The notes under the pieces: model-generated
The model's input: only the letters and a program-made list of their open reading frames with translations
What the model was told of the DNA's origin: nothing
The model's database searches: none
Position numbers and translations under genes: made by a program
Source of the DNA: Opimibacter sp031402955
GTDB lineage: Bacteria > Bacteroidota > Bacteroidia > Chitinophagales > Saprospiraceae
NCBI GenBank assembly: GCA_031402955.1
Contig: JANNSS010000043.1
Span: forward strand, 1-64,000
DNA length: 64,000 bases
Direction: 5' to 3'
Shown here: in pieces, positions 17,007 to 26,764 of the stretch
How positions within the stretch are numbered: the stretch's first letter is position 1
Layout of the letters: every line of letters begins with the position of its first letter

Positions 17007-19940
17007 ATGCGCATCTTTATTTCTACCTGCTTTTTTCTCCTGACAACACTTACTGTGTTAAACTCCCAAAAACTGGACCATCGTTTAGGCTATGTCCTGA
17101 TCCAGATAGAAAAAGGAACTTCCCCTAGTCAGGTATTTTCAGATAATGCTTCAAGAATACTTGGAGACCTCTTCCAGGATCGCATTATTTCAAAACGCCT
17201 TGGCATATACCTGGTCAGATTTGATCACAGCCGGATACATGAAGGACAACTTCTGAATCAGCTCAGGGCCGACAAAAATGTACGGACGGCACAATTTGAC
17301 CACCTCCCTACCCTCAGAACTGAGCCGAATGATCCGCAGTTCTTTTCTCAATGGCAATGGCTCAATACCGGCCAGACTGGTGGCCAGATAGATGCTGATA
17401 TTGATGCAGAAACAGCATGGAACTACACCCAGGGTGGCTTGACTGCTGCGGGTGACACGATTGTCGTGGCTATCATAGACGATGGCCTCGACTACACACA
17501 TGAAGATATAGCAGCAAATGCATGGATCAATTACCACGAGATAGATGGCAATAACTTCGATGATGACGGCAATGGTTACATTGACGATATCCGGGGATGG
17601 AATGCCTACAACGATACTCCGGAAATCTGGGGTGAAAATCATGGTTTAAATGTTGCCGGTATGATCGGTGCCACAGGCAATAACCAAATTGGGATATCCG
17701 GCATCAACTGGAATGTCAAGATCATGATGATCGTCGGGGGAACCCCTGAATCGGCTGCTATTGCATCTTATGCCTATGCCTTAGAGCAGCGTATTCAATA
17801 TAATGAGAGCAATGGTGCAAAGGGTGCCTTTGTGGTTGCTACTAATAGTTCATGGGGTGTTGATTTTGGACAACCGGCAGATGCCCCGTTATGGTGTGCT
17901 TTTTATGACACGCTGGGAGCCCACGGAATATTGAGTGCTGGAGCAACGGCTAATTTAAATATTGATATCGATGCTAACGGGGATCTGCCAACAGCATGTC
18001 CTAGTGAATACCTACTGAGCGTTACAGCACTCAATCACAACAATGAACGAACATTTTCTGCCTTCGGACTTACTCAGGTTGATTTTGGAGCACCCGGGGA
18101 GGATATTTTTACCACCAACAGGAATAATGGCTATACCACGACGAGTGGCACCTCATTCGCATCACCGGTTGCCGCAGGCGTTGTAGCACTCCTGTATTCA
18201 GCGCCATGCCCTGGATTTGCGGACTTAATTCACACCAATCCTTCCGCTGCTGCCTTGTATGTGCGTGATCTGATGTTCCAGGGTGTAGATCCTATTGCAG
18301 GAATGGAGAGTACGATTCGTTTTGGTGGTGGTCTCAACGCAGGTAAAAGCATGGAACTCCTGATGTCCCTATGCTCCGATTGCCCTATTCCTTTTGCAGT
18401 TGAGGCTGATGTGTTATCTGACACAGAGGTCAACATCATCTGGAACGCACTCGATACTGCAGACGCTATCAATGCCAGGTATAAACCAATTACTTCCACA
18501 GACTGGGATACGCTTTTTGATGTTTCACAACCGCTTGTGCTGGACAATCTCTCCGGATGCACCGAATATGAAATTGAATTCGAAGCCATCTGCGCTGATA
18601 CCTCCACAGGCTTTACAACCAATCACCATTTCAACACACTGGGCTGTTGCGAACTTCCATCCGGCATCACAACCTTTGCCGATGAATCCAGCATCCTGAT
18701 TTTCTGGAATGGTATTTTTGCTGCAGAAGCTTATCTCGTTCAATGGCGTCCAGATTCCACCACTGAGTGGATTGAAGAAGTAACTCCTGATACTATTTAC
18801 ACTATCGGGCAACTGGAAGGATGTACGTACTATGAAGTCAGATTGCAAACAGATTGTGATACCAGCGCCTCTGGTTTTTCTGAAATCATCCGGATCAGAA
18901 CTAAAGGTTGTGGCAGCTGTATTGATCTTGAATATTGTGCTTCTGCATCTGAAGATGCTTCTGAAGAGTTTATAGATTCTTTGATTCTGGGATCGCTGGT
19001 GAGCTATACAGGTGAAAATGGCGGATATCTTTTTGTTGATGATCTGGATCCAAATTATGAAGCTGGTGAATCCTATAATCTGTGGATACGTCCTGGGTTC
19101 AGCCCGGGAGATTCATTTGATGAAAAATTCAGAATATGGTTGGATGCTAACCAGGATGGCAATTTTGAAGAAGATGAATTATTGCTGGATTCTCTCCTGC
19201 TTGCAGAAGATGGTTTTATCAGCAGCCAGTTGACGATACCTGCCGAAGCTTTGGAAGGCTCCACCCGAATGCGGGTCAGCATGGCTTTTTCCAATCCATT
19301 TTTTCCTACCAATCAGGAACCATGTGGCTTCATTGATTTCGGTGAGGTTGAGGATTACTGTGTTACAATCCTGAGAAACCCCGACCCTTGTCCGGAAGTT
19401 GATACTGTATATTTTGACGGGATCAACTTTACAAGTGCCTTTATGTACTGGCCTGAAACTGAAGGGGCGATCGCTTATACTTATCGCTGGCGTGAAGTTG
19501 GGACAATGGACTACACAGAACTTGCAACTATTGATACCACTGCGCTGATAGATGGTCTTGAAAAATGCAAAACGTATGAGGTGCAGATACGGACCGTGTG
19601 TTTGTCTGACACCACCAGTTATGGATTTAATTACTTGCTCGAATCTGATTGTGATGTTGCGGTTGAAGAAGTGAATCCATTATTAGCTTCTTTTCTCGTG
19701 TACCCTAATCCGGTGACAGAAAATGTTTCTATACAATTGCTGCCAACAGAAACAGGAAATCATACGGTCTCTCTCTATACGATGCAAGGGCAGCAGGTTC
19801 AGCACAAAACCATCTTTGCAGAAAGAAGCATAAAATCCGAAATCAGATTTGATCAACTGGATGTATATCCAACTGGCCTTTATTTTATAGTTGTGGCCAA
19901 GGATGGTAAAACAGCAACGAAGAAATTAGTTAAACTCTAG
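17007..19940 (+). CDS. Secreted S8 subtilisin-like protease with GEVED and T9SS sorting domains
   Basis: I start it at the ATG at 17007, where a signal peptide begins (MRIFISTCFFLLTTLTVLNS); a TTG-initiated extension from 16914 is unlikely. It has 977 residues. The catalytic triad is visible: Asp158 (AIIDDGLDYTHEDI), His212 (ENHGLNVAG) and Ser383 (TSGTSFASPVAAG), with the oxyanion Asn in TNSSWG. Fibronectin-III-like segments follow (CTEYEIEFEA, CTYYEVRLQT, CKTYEVQIRT), with a GEVED domain (FGEVEDYCVTI) near 785. The end is a type IX secretion domain (VYPNPVTENVSIQL ... YPTGLYFIVV ... KKLVKL). Function: extracellular proteolysis. Confidence 0.93.
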   Translation: MRIFISTCFFLLTTLTVLNSQKLDHRLGYVLIQIEKGTSPSQVFSDNASRILGDLFQDRIISKRLGIYLVRFDHSRIHEGQLLNQLRADKNVRTAQFDHLPTLRTEPNDPQFFSQWQWLNTGQTGGQIDADIDAETAWNYTQGGLTAAGDTIVVAIIDDGLDYTHEDIAANAWINYHEIDGNNFDDDGNGYIDDIRGWNAYNDTPEIWGENHGLNVAGMIGATGNNQIGISGINWNVKIMMIVGGTPESAAIASYAYALEQRIQYNESNGAKGAFVVATNSSWGVDFGQPADAPLWCAFYDTLGAHGILSAGATANLNIDIDANGDLPTACPSEYLLSVTALNHNNERTFSAFGLTQVDFGAPGEDIFTTNRNNGYTTTSGTSFASPVAAGVVALLYSAPCPGFADLIHTNPSAAALYVRDLMFQGVDPIAGMESTIRFGGGLNAGKSMELLMSLCSDCPIPFAVEADVLSDTEVNIIWNALDTADAINARYKPITSTDWDTLFDVSQPLVLDNLSGCTEYEIEFEAICADTSTGFTTNHHFNTLGCCELPSGITTFADESSILIFWNGIFAAEAYLVQWRPDSTTEWIEEVTPDTIYTIGQLEGCTYYEVRLQTDCDTSASGFSEIIRIRTKGCGSCIDLEYCASASEDASEEFIDSLILGSLVSYTGENGGYLFVDDLDPNYEAGESYNLWIRPGFSPGDSFDEKFRIWLDANQDGNFEEDELLLDSLLLAEDGFISSQLTIPAEALEGSTRMRVSMAFSNPFFPTNQEPCGFIDFGEVEDYCVTILRNPDPCPEVDTVYFDGINFTSAFMYWPETEGAIAYTYRWREVGTMDYTELATIDTTALIDGLEKCKTYEVQIRTVCLSDTTSYGFNYLLESDCDVAVEEVNPLLASFLVYPNPVTENVSIQLLPTETGNHTVSLYTMQGQQVQHKTIFAERSIKSEIRFDQLDVYPTGLYFIVVAKDGKTATKKLVKL

Positions 19941-19977
19941 AAAAACAAACGAAGAGGGTTAAATAAAGTTTGTTTGT

Positions 19978-20025
19978 AAAATCCGTCAATAGTTCATTCT
20001 GTGAAGAGAAACTATTGACGGATTT
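19978..20025. terminator. Bidirectional terminator between the subtilase and 3-hydroxyacyl-CoA dehydrogenase genes
   Basis: Perfect 17-bp stem (19978-19994 with 20009-20025) and a 14-nt loop. It has a T-run on the plus-strand side and an A-run before it that serves the minus strand. It lies exactly between two convergent stop codons. Confidence 0.85.
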
Positions 20026-20038
20026 TTAACTTTAGGAT

Positions 20039-20944
20039 CTAACGAAAGTTTGGGCTAACTAATAACTGTTTGTCTCCAGGTGTATATATGTAAAATCCTT
20101 CACCGGATTTAACACCCAGCTTACCGGCTTGCACCATATTGACCAGCAATGGGCATGGGGCGTATTTAGGTTGTCCATAACCATCCTGTAATACGCGGGT
20201 AATCGCCAGGACAACATCCAGTCCTATAAAATCAGCTAGCTGAAGTGGGCCCATCGGATGTGCCATCCCAAGCTTCATCACGCTATCAATTTCTTCAACA
20301 CCTGCGACACCTTCCCATAGGGCAATGATGGCTTCATTGATCATCGGGATTAATATGCGGTTTGCTACAAAGCCAGGATAATCATTAACGGTCACTGGTA
20401 TCTTGTCAAGACTCCTTGACAAAGCTGTCACTGTCTCTGTTACCGTATCAGAAGTACTGTATCCCCTGATGATTTCCACGAGTTTCATCAAGGGAACGGG
20501 ATTCATGAAATGCATACCGATGACACGATTCGGATGATCGGTGACCGATGCAATCTTTGTAATAGAAATAGAACTGGTGTTTGTGGCCAGGATGGCCTCA
20601 GGCCTGCAAAACTCACTAAGCCCTTTGAATATTTTTAATTTGAGATCTACATTTTCTGTAGCTGCTTCCACCACTAAAGTGGCCTCCTGCACACTTGCTT
20701 GAATTTCGGTGGAGGTTTTAATCCGCGCAAGTGTTTCATCTCTTTCCTGCTGAGATATTTTCTCTTTCCCCACCATCCTATCCAGATTCTTGCCGATGGT
20801 AGCGAGTCCCCGCGTCAATGCATCCGCGGATACATCAATCATCGTGACCTTGTAACCATATTGTGCAAAAATGTGGGTTATACCATTTCCCATGGTTCCG
20901 GCGCCAATGACCGAAACGATATGATCTTTTAAATTGTCTGACAT
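20039..20944 (-). CDS. hbd: 3-hydroxybutyryl-CoA (3-hydroxyacyl-CoA) dehydrogenase
   Basis: A 301-residue NAD-dependent dehydrogenase of the short 3-hydroxyacyl-CoA type, without a fused hydratase. The Rossmann motif is GAGTMG (14-19). The catalytic His is in VIGMHFMNPVPLMKLVEI, and the C-terminal dimer domain carries the signature DYPGFVANRIL. It interconverts 3-hydroxyacyl-CoA and acetoacyl-CoA in fatty-acid, phenylacetate or butanoate metabolism. No beta-oxidation partners are adjacent, so the exact pathway is open. Confidence 0.9.
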   Translation of the reverse strand: MSDNLKDHIVSVIGAGTMGNGITHIFAQYGYKVTMIDVSADALTRGLATIGKNLDRMVGKEKISQQERDETLARIKTSTEIQASVQEATLVVEAATENVDLKLKIFKGLSEFCRPEAILATNTSSISITKIASVTDHPNRVIGMHFMNPVPLMKLVEIIRGYSTSDTVTETVTALSRSLDKIPVTVNDYPGFVANRILIPMINEAIIALWEGVAGVEEIDSVMKLGMAHPMGPLQLADFIGLDVVLAITRVLQDGYGQPKYAPCPLLVNMVQAGKLGVKSGEGFYIYTPGDKQLLVSPNFR

Positions 20945-21031
20945 AGGGACTAAATTAGAGAAATCCTGATTCCCAATGCAGCTTGATTGAAAGTCGAGAA
21001 GAAAATGTGATGGAAAAGAAGATAAAGCAGA

Positions 21032-22696
21032 CTACCAGCTACCGCCGCCACCGCCGCCGCTACCGCCGCCACTGAAACCACCACCGCCACCACCGCCGGA
21101 TCCGCTACTGCTGGGTGCGCTGGTAAACGCAGAGCCAATACTATTGATCTCTGAAGGAAAACTCTCTGAAAATGTATTCCAGGATTGACCGAGGTAGGCT
21201 CCATGCATTCCGGGACTGCCATACCATGATGGTGGTTGGGTAAGGAGTCCTTCAAACTGATGATTCCATTGCTTGAGATAACCAAATGCCAGCGCAAAAG
21301 GCATCGTCTTGTCATAATAAAGCGGATCCTCTTTCATCAATCGCTCTATCACGGGTTTCTCGGCCTTTTTGACAAATTGTCTGAAGCCTTCGAGTTTCTG
21401 ATATGTTTTATTTCCGTCAGGTGATCGCTTATTAAAACGGCTCGCAAAATAGAACAATAATAAACCAGTGGCCATCAACGCAATCCCATCCAGATTTTGT
21501 TGCGCAAAAACTGCAAACGCACCCCATCCTAAAGCACCAAGTCCAGCCAGCCCTGTCATGCATCCCATCGCTTTCTGGTCAGGCTCGTACCATCCTTGCT
21601 GCATAATCCATGCCTTTACGGATGCCTGGACACCTGACATATGCGTATGAAACTTATCCTTCAGATCAGCTAACTCAACCTGGTTTCCAGTAGCGAAAAG
21701 GGCATTAAAAAACTGCTTTTCAAATTCAAACAGCTCATTGCCCGCTTCCTTCAGTTTAAAAAAAGTGATATCACTTTTCCTGAGGAAACCTCCTTCCTTT
21801 GCTTCAAGGCGCAGATAGCCTTGATTGGCCAGATGGGGGATAAGGCATAGTACATCATTGCTATCAACACTGTGATCAACGAATCCACCAGCGATAGCCG
21901 GAGAGATTCCCTCTGGAGGAAAATACTCCGTCATGATAGTCTGGCGCCTATTCCTGGCAATATACCTGGCGAGAATCCCACCGAAAATGAAGAAGAAGGG
22001 TGCCAGCAGCAATCCATGCTTCTCAAGGAAAAATGACCAGGTGCTCATCTCTACAAAGGTGCCCTTGTCAAAATAGCATGCTACAGTCATGCCTTCTCCG
22101 GGCATCAATTTTCTAGTGACCTTTCCGTCAACGCTTCGAGACTGGATTTGTAACTCAACATCCTGGGCTGTCGAACCTGCTGCACCGGTAGTTGCGCCCA
22201 CCTTTTCCCGTGTAAGATTTACCTGCTCGGGAAAGGTCAGTCTAAAGGAAACATTTTCAATTTCGACCGGCCATTTGGTGCCCAGCAAGTCCCAGTAGAA
22301 TTCAGTGTGTCCGTCCTCAAAGAAATTCAGCGGATTGACCACATGATAATTTATCCTGTATACCTGGGTTCCTTCCACATAGGTATCAGCACTCCCTATT
22401 TTAATGAGGAGATTATAGTCCTCTTTAGACCTGGAAAACTTAAATCCATCAACCCCGACATCTTTGATCAGCCTGTCTACCGCTTTCCCATTGATTACAT
22501 CATGGTATGGTATAAATCGAAAAATACCATGTCGTTGCTCTGTAAACCTCACCTCAATGGTTTCAACAAAATCAGCGGAACCATCGGCCGCAAAGGTTAC
22601 AGCGATATCATACCGGGTAATGGTAAAATACTCTGCTTTGACCTGCGTGGCAAATAACCACAACGGCAGGATCAGCAGCAAAAGACGTTTTGTCAT
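21032..22696 (-). CDS. DUF2207 membrane protein with Gly-rich C-terminus
   Basis: A 554-residue protein with a signal peptide (1-21), a beta-rich extracytoplasmic DUF2207 domain (about 22-230), a membrane helix (FFFIFGGILARYIA near 235-250), a cytoplasmic stretch and further helices near 375-420. The last 26 residues are almost only Gly and Ser, ending GGSW. This is the hallmark of the LemA-associated DUF2207 family. It follows the lemA gene by 4 bp, the conserved pairing for this family. Function is unknown; a role in envelope protein quality control has been suggested for LemA partners. Confidence 0.88.
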   Translation of the reverse strand: MTKRLLLLILPLWLFATQVKAEYFTITRYDIAVTFAADGSADFVETIEVRFTEQRHGIFRFIPYHDVINGKAVDRLIKDVGVDGFKFSRSKEDYNLLIKIGSADTYVEGTQVYRINYHVVNPLNFFEDGHTEFYWDLLGTKWPVEIENVSFRLTFPEQVNLTREKVGATTGAAGSTAQDVELQIQSRSVDGKVTRKLMPGEGMTVACYFDKGTFVEMSTWSFFLEKHGLLLAPFFFIFGGILARYIARNRRQTIMTEYFPPEGISPAIAGGFVDHSVDSNDVLCLIPHLANQGYLRLEAKEGGFLRKSDITFFKLKEAGNELFEFEKQFFNALFATGNQVELADLKDKFHTHMSGVQASVKAWIMQQGWYEPDQKAMGCMTGLAGLGALGWGAFAVFAQQNLDGIALMATGLLLFYFASRFNKRSPDGNKTYQKLEGFRQFVKKAEKPVIERLMKEDPLYYDKTMPFALAFGYLKQWNHQFEGLLTQPPSWYGSPGMHGAYLGQSWNTFSESFPSEINSIGSAFTSAPSSSGSGGGGGGGFSGGGSGGGGGGSW

Positions 22697-22700
22697 AGTC

Positions 22701-23249
22701 TCAGAACTGGACTTTTACATTTTGTGTTTCTGCTTCATCCACTTCGAAATATTCCATTCGGTGAAATCCAAACGGGCCTGCAATCAGGTTGCTTGGAAAT
22801 ACTTCAACAGCGTTGTTCATGTCACGGGCAGAAGCATTGTAATACCGACGTGCACGCTGTATCCCTTCTTCAAGGCCAGTCAGTGTTGTCTGTAAATTGA
22901 GAAACTCCTGGTTTGCTTTAAGGTCAGGATAATTTTCTGCCAGTGCAAATACTGTCTTTAAAGCACCTGACAATTCAAGTTCAGCAGCACCTCCGTCTTT
23001 ACCTCCGGCGGACATAGCCCTGCTCCTTAATTCAACAATCTTCTCAAGTGTTCCGCTTTCGTATTGTGTGTAGCCTTTGATAGTGTTCACCAGATTAGGA
23101 ATCAGGTCATAACGTTGCTTCAAAAAAACATTTATTGATTTGAACGCTTCTTCAGCTCCGTTGCGCATACGCACGAGCTTGTTATAGGTGCCCATCAGAT
23201 AGAAACCGATGAGGACAGCAATAATCAATAAAATAAGTAGTACGGTCAT
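22701..23249 (-). CDS. lemA: LemA family protein
   Basis: A 182-residue protein with one N-terminal membrane helix (3-20) and a helical-bundle domain. The family block is at 21-66 (YNKLVRMRNGAEEAFKSI, then LKQRYDLIPNLVNTIKGY). The C-terminal SARDMNNAVEVFPSNLIAG and the FxxxEYFEV-like end also match. It is the first gene of a two-gene unit with DUF2207. Cellular role is not settled. Confidence 0.92.
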   Translation of the reverse strand: MTVLLILLIIAVLIGFYLMGTYNKLVRMRNGAEEAFKSINVFLKQRYDLIPNLVNTIKGYTQYESGTLEKIVELRSRAMSAGGKDGGAAELELSGALKTVFALAENYPDLKANQEFLNLQTTLTGLEEGIQRARRYYNASARDMNNAVEVFPSNLIAGPFGFHRMEYFEVDEAETQNVKVQF

Positions 23250-23274
23250 AGTGATTGAGTAGTCAGATTCAACT

Positions 23275-23282
23275 CAAATGTA
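23275..23282 (-). promoter_or_regulatory. Candidate -7 box (TACATTTG) for lemA
   Basis: TACATTTG on the minus strand fits TAnnTTTG and lies 25 bp before the lemA ATG. No -33 TTTG is evident at the usual distance. Confidence 0.4.
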
Positions 23283-23453
23283 CTAAGGAGTTGGGGAACT
23301 ACATAGATAATAGACGAAGCAGCCGGAGAATGCGATATAAGGGTTTTTCACGCGATTTTACGCTTACCGAATCCGACCATAGAGTGGCATTTGCAGCGCA
23401 GGCGACCCTATTTCATTAAGGAAAGACACATATTTAACTAATTTCACCCCGGC

Positions 23454-24293
23454 ATGAATAAAACAATCCTTGTTGGGGATATCGGATCGACAAAATCAAC
23501 CTGGGTGTATTCCTCAGACGTAAGTAAGGAATTACAACTTGAAGGTTATAATCCTGTCGTTCAGTCAGAAAATCAGGGAAATATCCTTTTTACATCCTTA
23601 CTGACCAACATGAGGGACTCAGAAGTTTCAACTATCTGGTATTATGGTGCAGGGATTATTGATTCCAGGCAAAGCCAGGTTATCGAGGACGGCTTGAAAA
23701 ATATATTTCCCGACTGTATAATCCATGTTTCCTCTGATCTGATAGGTGCAGCTTTTGCTGCATGTGGAAATAACCCAGGTACTGTAGCTATTCTTGGCAC
23801 CGGAAGCCATGCAGCTGGATGGGATGGTAAAAGAATTGTAAAACAAGCTGTTTCGCTGGGTTACCTCCTGGGAGATGAGGGTGGAGGATGTGATCTCGGA
23901 AAGGCGTTATTGCAGCATTACTTTTACAAAACGATGCCCGAGGTAATCAGCAAAAACCTTGACGAAAGATTGCATGGGGACCGGAGCACGTTCCTGCGGG
24001 AACTCCAATCATCGGATAAGCCAAACCAGTTTCTGGCTGAATTTGCAAGATTTGCGGTTTTACATCAGGAGCACGAGTGGATACAGGATTTGGTTTCCGA
24101 AAGATTTAATGTTTTTATTAGCCAGCACGTGTTACCACTTCAACCAAAAGGGCATGTGCACGTAGTTGGTTCGATAGGCTGTATATTTGCCAGCTTAATT
24201 AAAAAAGAACTGGAAAAACACAGTTTGTCAGCAGGCACCTTTGTTAAGGATCCAGCGAGACGACTGTATGAAAGACACGCTGAACATGGATAA
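23454..24293 (+). CDS. BadF/BadG/BcrA/BcrD-type sugar kinase (N-acetylglucosamine kinase-like)
   Basis: A 279-residue ASKHA-fold ATPase. Phosphate-1 motif GDIGSTKS (8-15), phosphate-2/adenosine region ILGTGSHAAGWDG (near 114-126) and GDEGGGCDLGK (near 140-150) match the N-acetylglucosamine kinase branch of the BadF family. It probably phosphorylates an amino sugar from cell-wall turnover. The last codons overlap the start of pfkA, suggesting coupled translation with glycolysis genes. Confidence 0.83.
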   Translation: MNKTILVGDIGSTKSTWVYSSDVSKELQLEGYNPVVQSENQGNILFTSLLTNMRDSEVSTIWYYGAGIIDSRQSQVIEDGLKNIFPDCIIHVSSDLIGAAFAACGNNPGTVAILGTGSHAAGWDGKRIVKQAVSLGYLLGDEGGGCDLGKALLQHYFYKTMPEVISKNLDERLHGDRSTFLRELQSSDKPNQFLAEFARFAVLHQEHEWIQDLVSERFNVFISQHVLPLQPKGHVHVVGSIGCIFASLIKKELEKHSLSAGTFVKDPARRLYERHAEHG

Positions 24294-25278
24294 AATGAAA
24301 ACGGAAATCAGGCGACTTGCCGTCTATTCTTCAGGTGGAGATGCTCCTGGAATGAATGCTGCCATCAGGGCAGTAGTCAGGACGGCTTCCTATTACGATC
24401 TGCATGTATTTGGTATCTACAGAGGATACGAAGGGATGATTGATGGAGATATTGTCCGGCTTGATAAAGGGGATGTAGGTAATATCATCCATCGCGGGGG
24501 TACCATCCTAAAAACCGCACGTAGTGCACGATTCCGGACACCGGAAGGCCGTAAACTGGCACATGAAGCACTTGTAGCCAATGATATTGATGCTTTAATC
24601 GCGATTGGTGGGGACGGGACATTTACCGGTGGTAAAATATTCTTTGAAGAATATGGCATCCCGGTCATTGGTATTCCAGGCACGATTGATAACGATCTCT
24701 TTGGAACTGACTATACGATTGGTTTTGATACGGCAGTCAATACTGCTATTGAAGCTGTGGACAGAATCAGAGATACAGCAGATTCGCACAACAGATTATT
24801 TTTTGTTGAGGTGATGGGTAGAGACACCGGATATATTGCACTCAACACAGGAATAGGAAGCGGTGCAGGAGCTATCCTGATTCCGGAATCGTCCATTGAT
24901 GTTGAAACACTGATCAAGCATCTGGAAAAAACAGCCAAACGTCAAAAATTATTCTCCCTGATCATTGTGGCAGAAGGAAATGAAAACGGAAACGCACAGA
25001 AACTTGCCTCAGAGATCAGAGAAAGGTTTCCTGACTACGATCCGAAAGTCACCATTATCGGGCACTTACAGCGCGGTGGTGCCCCTTCGGCCCTGGACAG
25101 ACTCATCGCCAGTAGAATGGGATTCAAAGCTGTTGAAGCCATCATTGAAGGCCATACCAACAAGATGGTAGGTATTCAAAACAACCAGATGAAGCTGATC
25201 TCCTTTGAAGATGCCATTAACAAGAGCAAAGACATCGATAAGGACTTGCTGAGGATGGCCGAAATCCTCTCTTTATAA
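24286..25278 (+). CDS. pfkA: ATP-dependent 6-phosphofructokinase
   Basis: Catalyses the committed step of glycolysis, fructose-6-phosphate to fructose-1,6-bisphosphate. Starting at ATG 24286 it has 330 residues; ATG 24295 (MKTEIRRLAVYSSGGD) is an equally good start. Motifs: YSSGGDAPGMNAAIR at the N-terminus, GGDGT near 107-111, catalytic PGTIDND, and MGRDTGYIAL. Gly in GGDGT and in PGT indicates ATP rather than pyrophosphate as phosphoryl donor. It overlaps the upstream kinase by 8 bp and is followed 5 bp later by cutA. Confidence 0.94.
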   Translation: MDKMKTEIRRLAVYSSGGDAPGMNAAIRAVVRTASYYDLHVFGIYRGYEGMIDGDIVRLDKGDVGNIIHRGGTILKTARSARFRTPEGRKLAHEALVANDIDALIAIGGDGTFTGGKIFFEEYGIPVIGIPGTIDNDLFGTDYTIGFDTAVNTAIEAVDRIRDTADSHNRLFFVEVMGRDTGYIALNTGIGSGAGAILIPESSIDVETLIKHLEKTAKRQKLFSLIIVAEGNENGNAQKLASEIRERFPDYDPKVTIIGHLQRGGAPSALDRLIASRMGFKAVEAIIEGHTNKMVGIQNNQMKLISFEDAINKSKDIDKDLLRMAEILSL

Positions 25279-25283
25279 TAAGC

Positions 25284-25607
25284 GTGGAAATCTCATTCTT
25301 TTATATTCCCGTTGGCGATGAAGCTGAAGCAGCAGCCTTGGGAAATCTTGCTTTAAAGAAAAAATTGGCTGCATGTACTAATATTTTCCCTGTTCAATCT
25401 GCATTTATGTGGGAGGGGGCCTTGCAGCAGGAACCTGAATTTATCCTTGTACTGAAAACCATGCCTCACAAGAAAAAAGCATTGCGCGAATTGCTGGAAA
25501 GCAACCACAGTTATGAAACGCCTTGCATATTGAGTTGGGACGCTGAAGTAAATGCAGCGTATGGAGCGTGGGTGGATCGTCAAGTAAAAGGAGACATCGG
25601 AACCTAA
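25284..25607 (+). CDS. cutA: Divalent-cation tolerance protein CutA
   Basis: A 107-residue trimeric signal-transduction-like protein. KKKLAACTNIFPVQSAFMWEGAL (25-47) and ETPCILSWDAEVNAAYGAWV are the family core. It starts with GTG at 25284, 5 bp after the pfkA stop, so it is probably cotranscribed with the kinase and pfkA. The molecular role of CutA is uncertain despite its name. Confidence 0.9.
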   Translation: MEISFFYIPVGDEAEAAALGNLALKKKLAACTNIFPVQSAFMWEGALQQEPEFILVLKTMPHKKKALRELLESNHSYETPCILSWDAEVNAAYGAWVDRQVKGDIGT

Positions 25608-25618
25608 TGCCTGGCTAA

Positions 25619-26717
25619 TTAATTATGTCCTGCATCTATGCTCTTGCTCCACATAAGATAGGCTTTAATAAATCCATTCAGGTCACCATTTAGTACCAGA
25701 TCAGGATTGTGCACGGTGTGCTGGCTTCGGTGATCTTTGACCCTTCGGTCATCGAGCACATAACTTCGGATCTGGCTTCCCCATTCATTCTTTGTTTTTC
25801 CCGCTTCAACTTTATCCCGCTCGGCATTCTGTCTTTCAATTTCGCGCTCATACAACCTTGAACGTAGCATTTGCATTGCCTTGTCACGGTTCTGATGCTG
25901 CGATCGCTCCTGCTGACACTCAACTACAATTCCAGATGGCAAGTGGCGCACCCTTACTGCAGATTCAGTCTTGTTGACATGCTGGCCTCCCGCACCACTG
26001 GAGCGAAAAGTATCCCATTCAAGATCATCTGTTTTGATTTCAATCTTAATACTATCATCCACGAGCGGATGAACAAATACAGAAGAGAAAGAAGTCATTC
26101 GTTTACCCTGGGAATTGAAAGGACTCACGCGGACTAACCGGTGAACGCCATTCTCACCCTTAAGCATTCCATAGGCGTATTCCCCATTGATTTCAATCTC
26201 CGCGCTTTTAATGCCGGCTACATCGCCATTCTGGCGATTCAACTCAGAGACTTTGTATCCATTCTTTTCAGCCCACATGACATACATGCGTAGCAACATT
26301 TCGGACCAGTCACAGCTTTCAGTTCCGCCGGCACCAGCATTTATCTCGAGGATACAGGACAACTCATCTTCCGGATGATTGAGCGTGCTCCTGAACTCAA
26401 CATCGTCGACGATGTCAACTGCCTTTGCATAAGCTGCATCAAGCTCCACTTCGGTAGCTTCACCGGCATCAAAAAATTCCAATAGAACACCCAGGTCATC
26501 GATGACTTCTTCGATGGCTTTAAAATTTGAAATCCAGTGTTTGTGAGCTTTAATTTCTTTGAGTGCTAAGCCCGAGCGCTCTGCATCGGACCAGAAATCC
26601 GGGTCTAAGGTAAGTTGTTCCTTTTCCTCAAGTTGAAGTTTACGTCTTGCGACGTCAAAGATACCTCCCTAAAACTCCCACACGGGTCTTGAGATCTATA
26701 AACTGATCTACGGTCAT
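25619..26717 (-). CDS. prfB: Peptide chain release factor 2, with programmed +1 frameshift
   Basis: The 365-residue product is made from two frames. Frame 1 runs from ATG 26717 for 20 codons (MTVDQFIDLKTRVGVLGRYL) to an in-frame TGA at 26657-26655. The slip site CUU UGA C, preceded by AGGUAU with a Shine-Dalgarno-like GGGAGG, shifts ribosomes +1 so that residue 21 is Asp (GAC 26656-26654). The rest follows in frame 2: the SPF codon-recognition tripeptide (198-200) and the GGQ motif (243-245). RF2 releases peptides at UGA and UAA and controls its own synthesis through this shift. Annotating only the second frame would lose the first 78 residues. Confidence 0.96.
26655..26672 (-). promoter_or_regulatory. 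prfB recoding site (GGGAGG, CUU UGA C)
   Basis: On the minus strand the order is GGGAGG, TAT, CTT, TGA, C. It is nearly identical to the well-studied E. coli prfB signal: SD-like element just upstream of CUU, then the UGA stop with a C as fourth base. It allows autoregulation by RF2 level. Confidence 0.93.
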
Positions 26718-26736
26718 GATAATGGATTTAAAATGA

Positions 26737-26754
26737 GGGGGGCAAAAGCCCCCC
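26737..26754 (-). terminator. G/C-stem terminator of the FKBP lipoprotein gene
   Basis: Seven-bp all-GC stem GGGGGGC/GCCCCCC (26737-26743 with 26748-26754) and a 4-nt loop. On the minus strand it lies 11 bp past the FKBP stop codon and is followed by a short T-run. It separates that gene from prfB. Confidence 0.75.
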
Positions 26755-26764
26755 TATTGGAAAT

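Noticed and set aside
21032..21110. Gly-rich tail of DUF2207 as a repeat artefact
   Set aside because: Gly/Ser-rich tails ending in W are a normal feature of this family.
26655..26657. Frameshift sequencing error or pseudogene in prfB
   Set aside because: The in-frame TGA is exactly in the known CUU UGA C recoding context, and the two frames join to a full 365-residue RF2.
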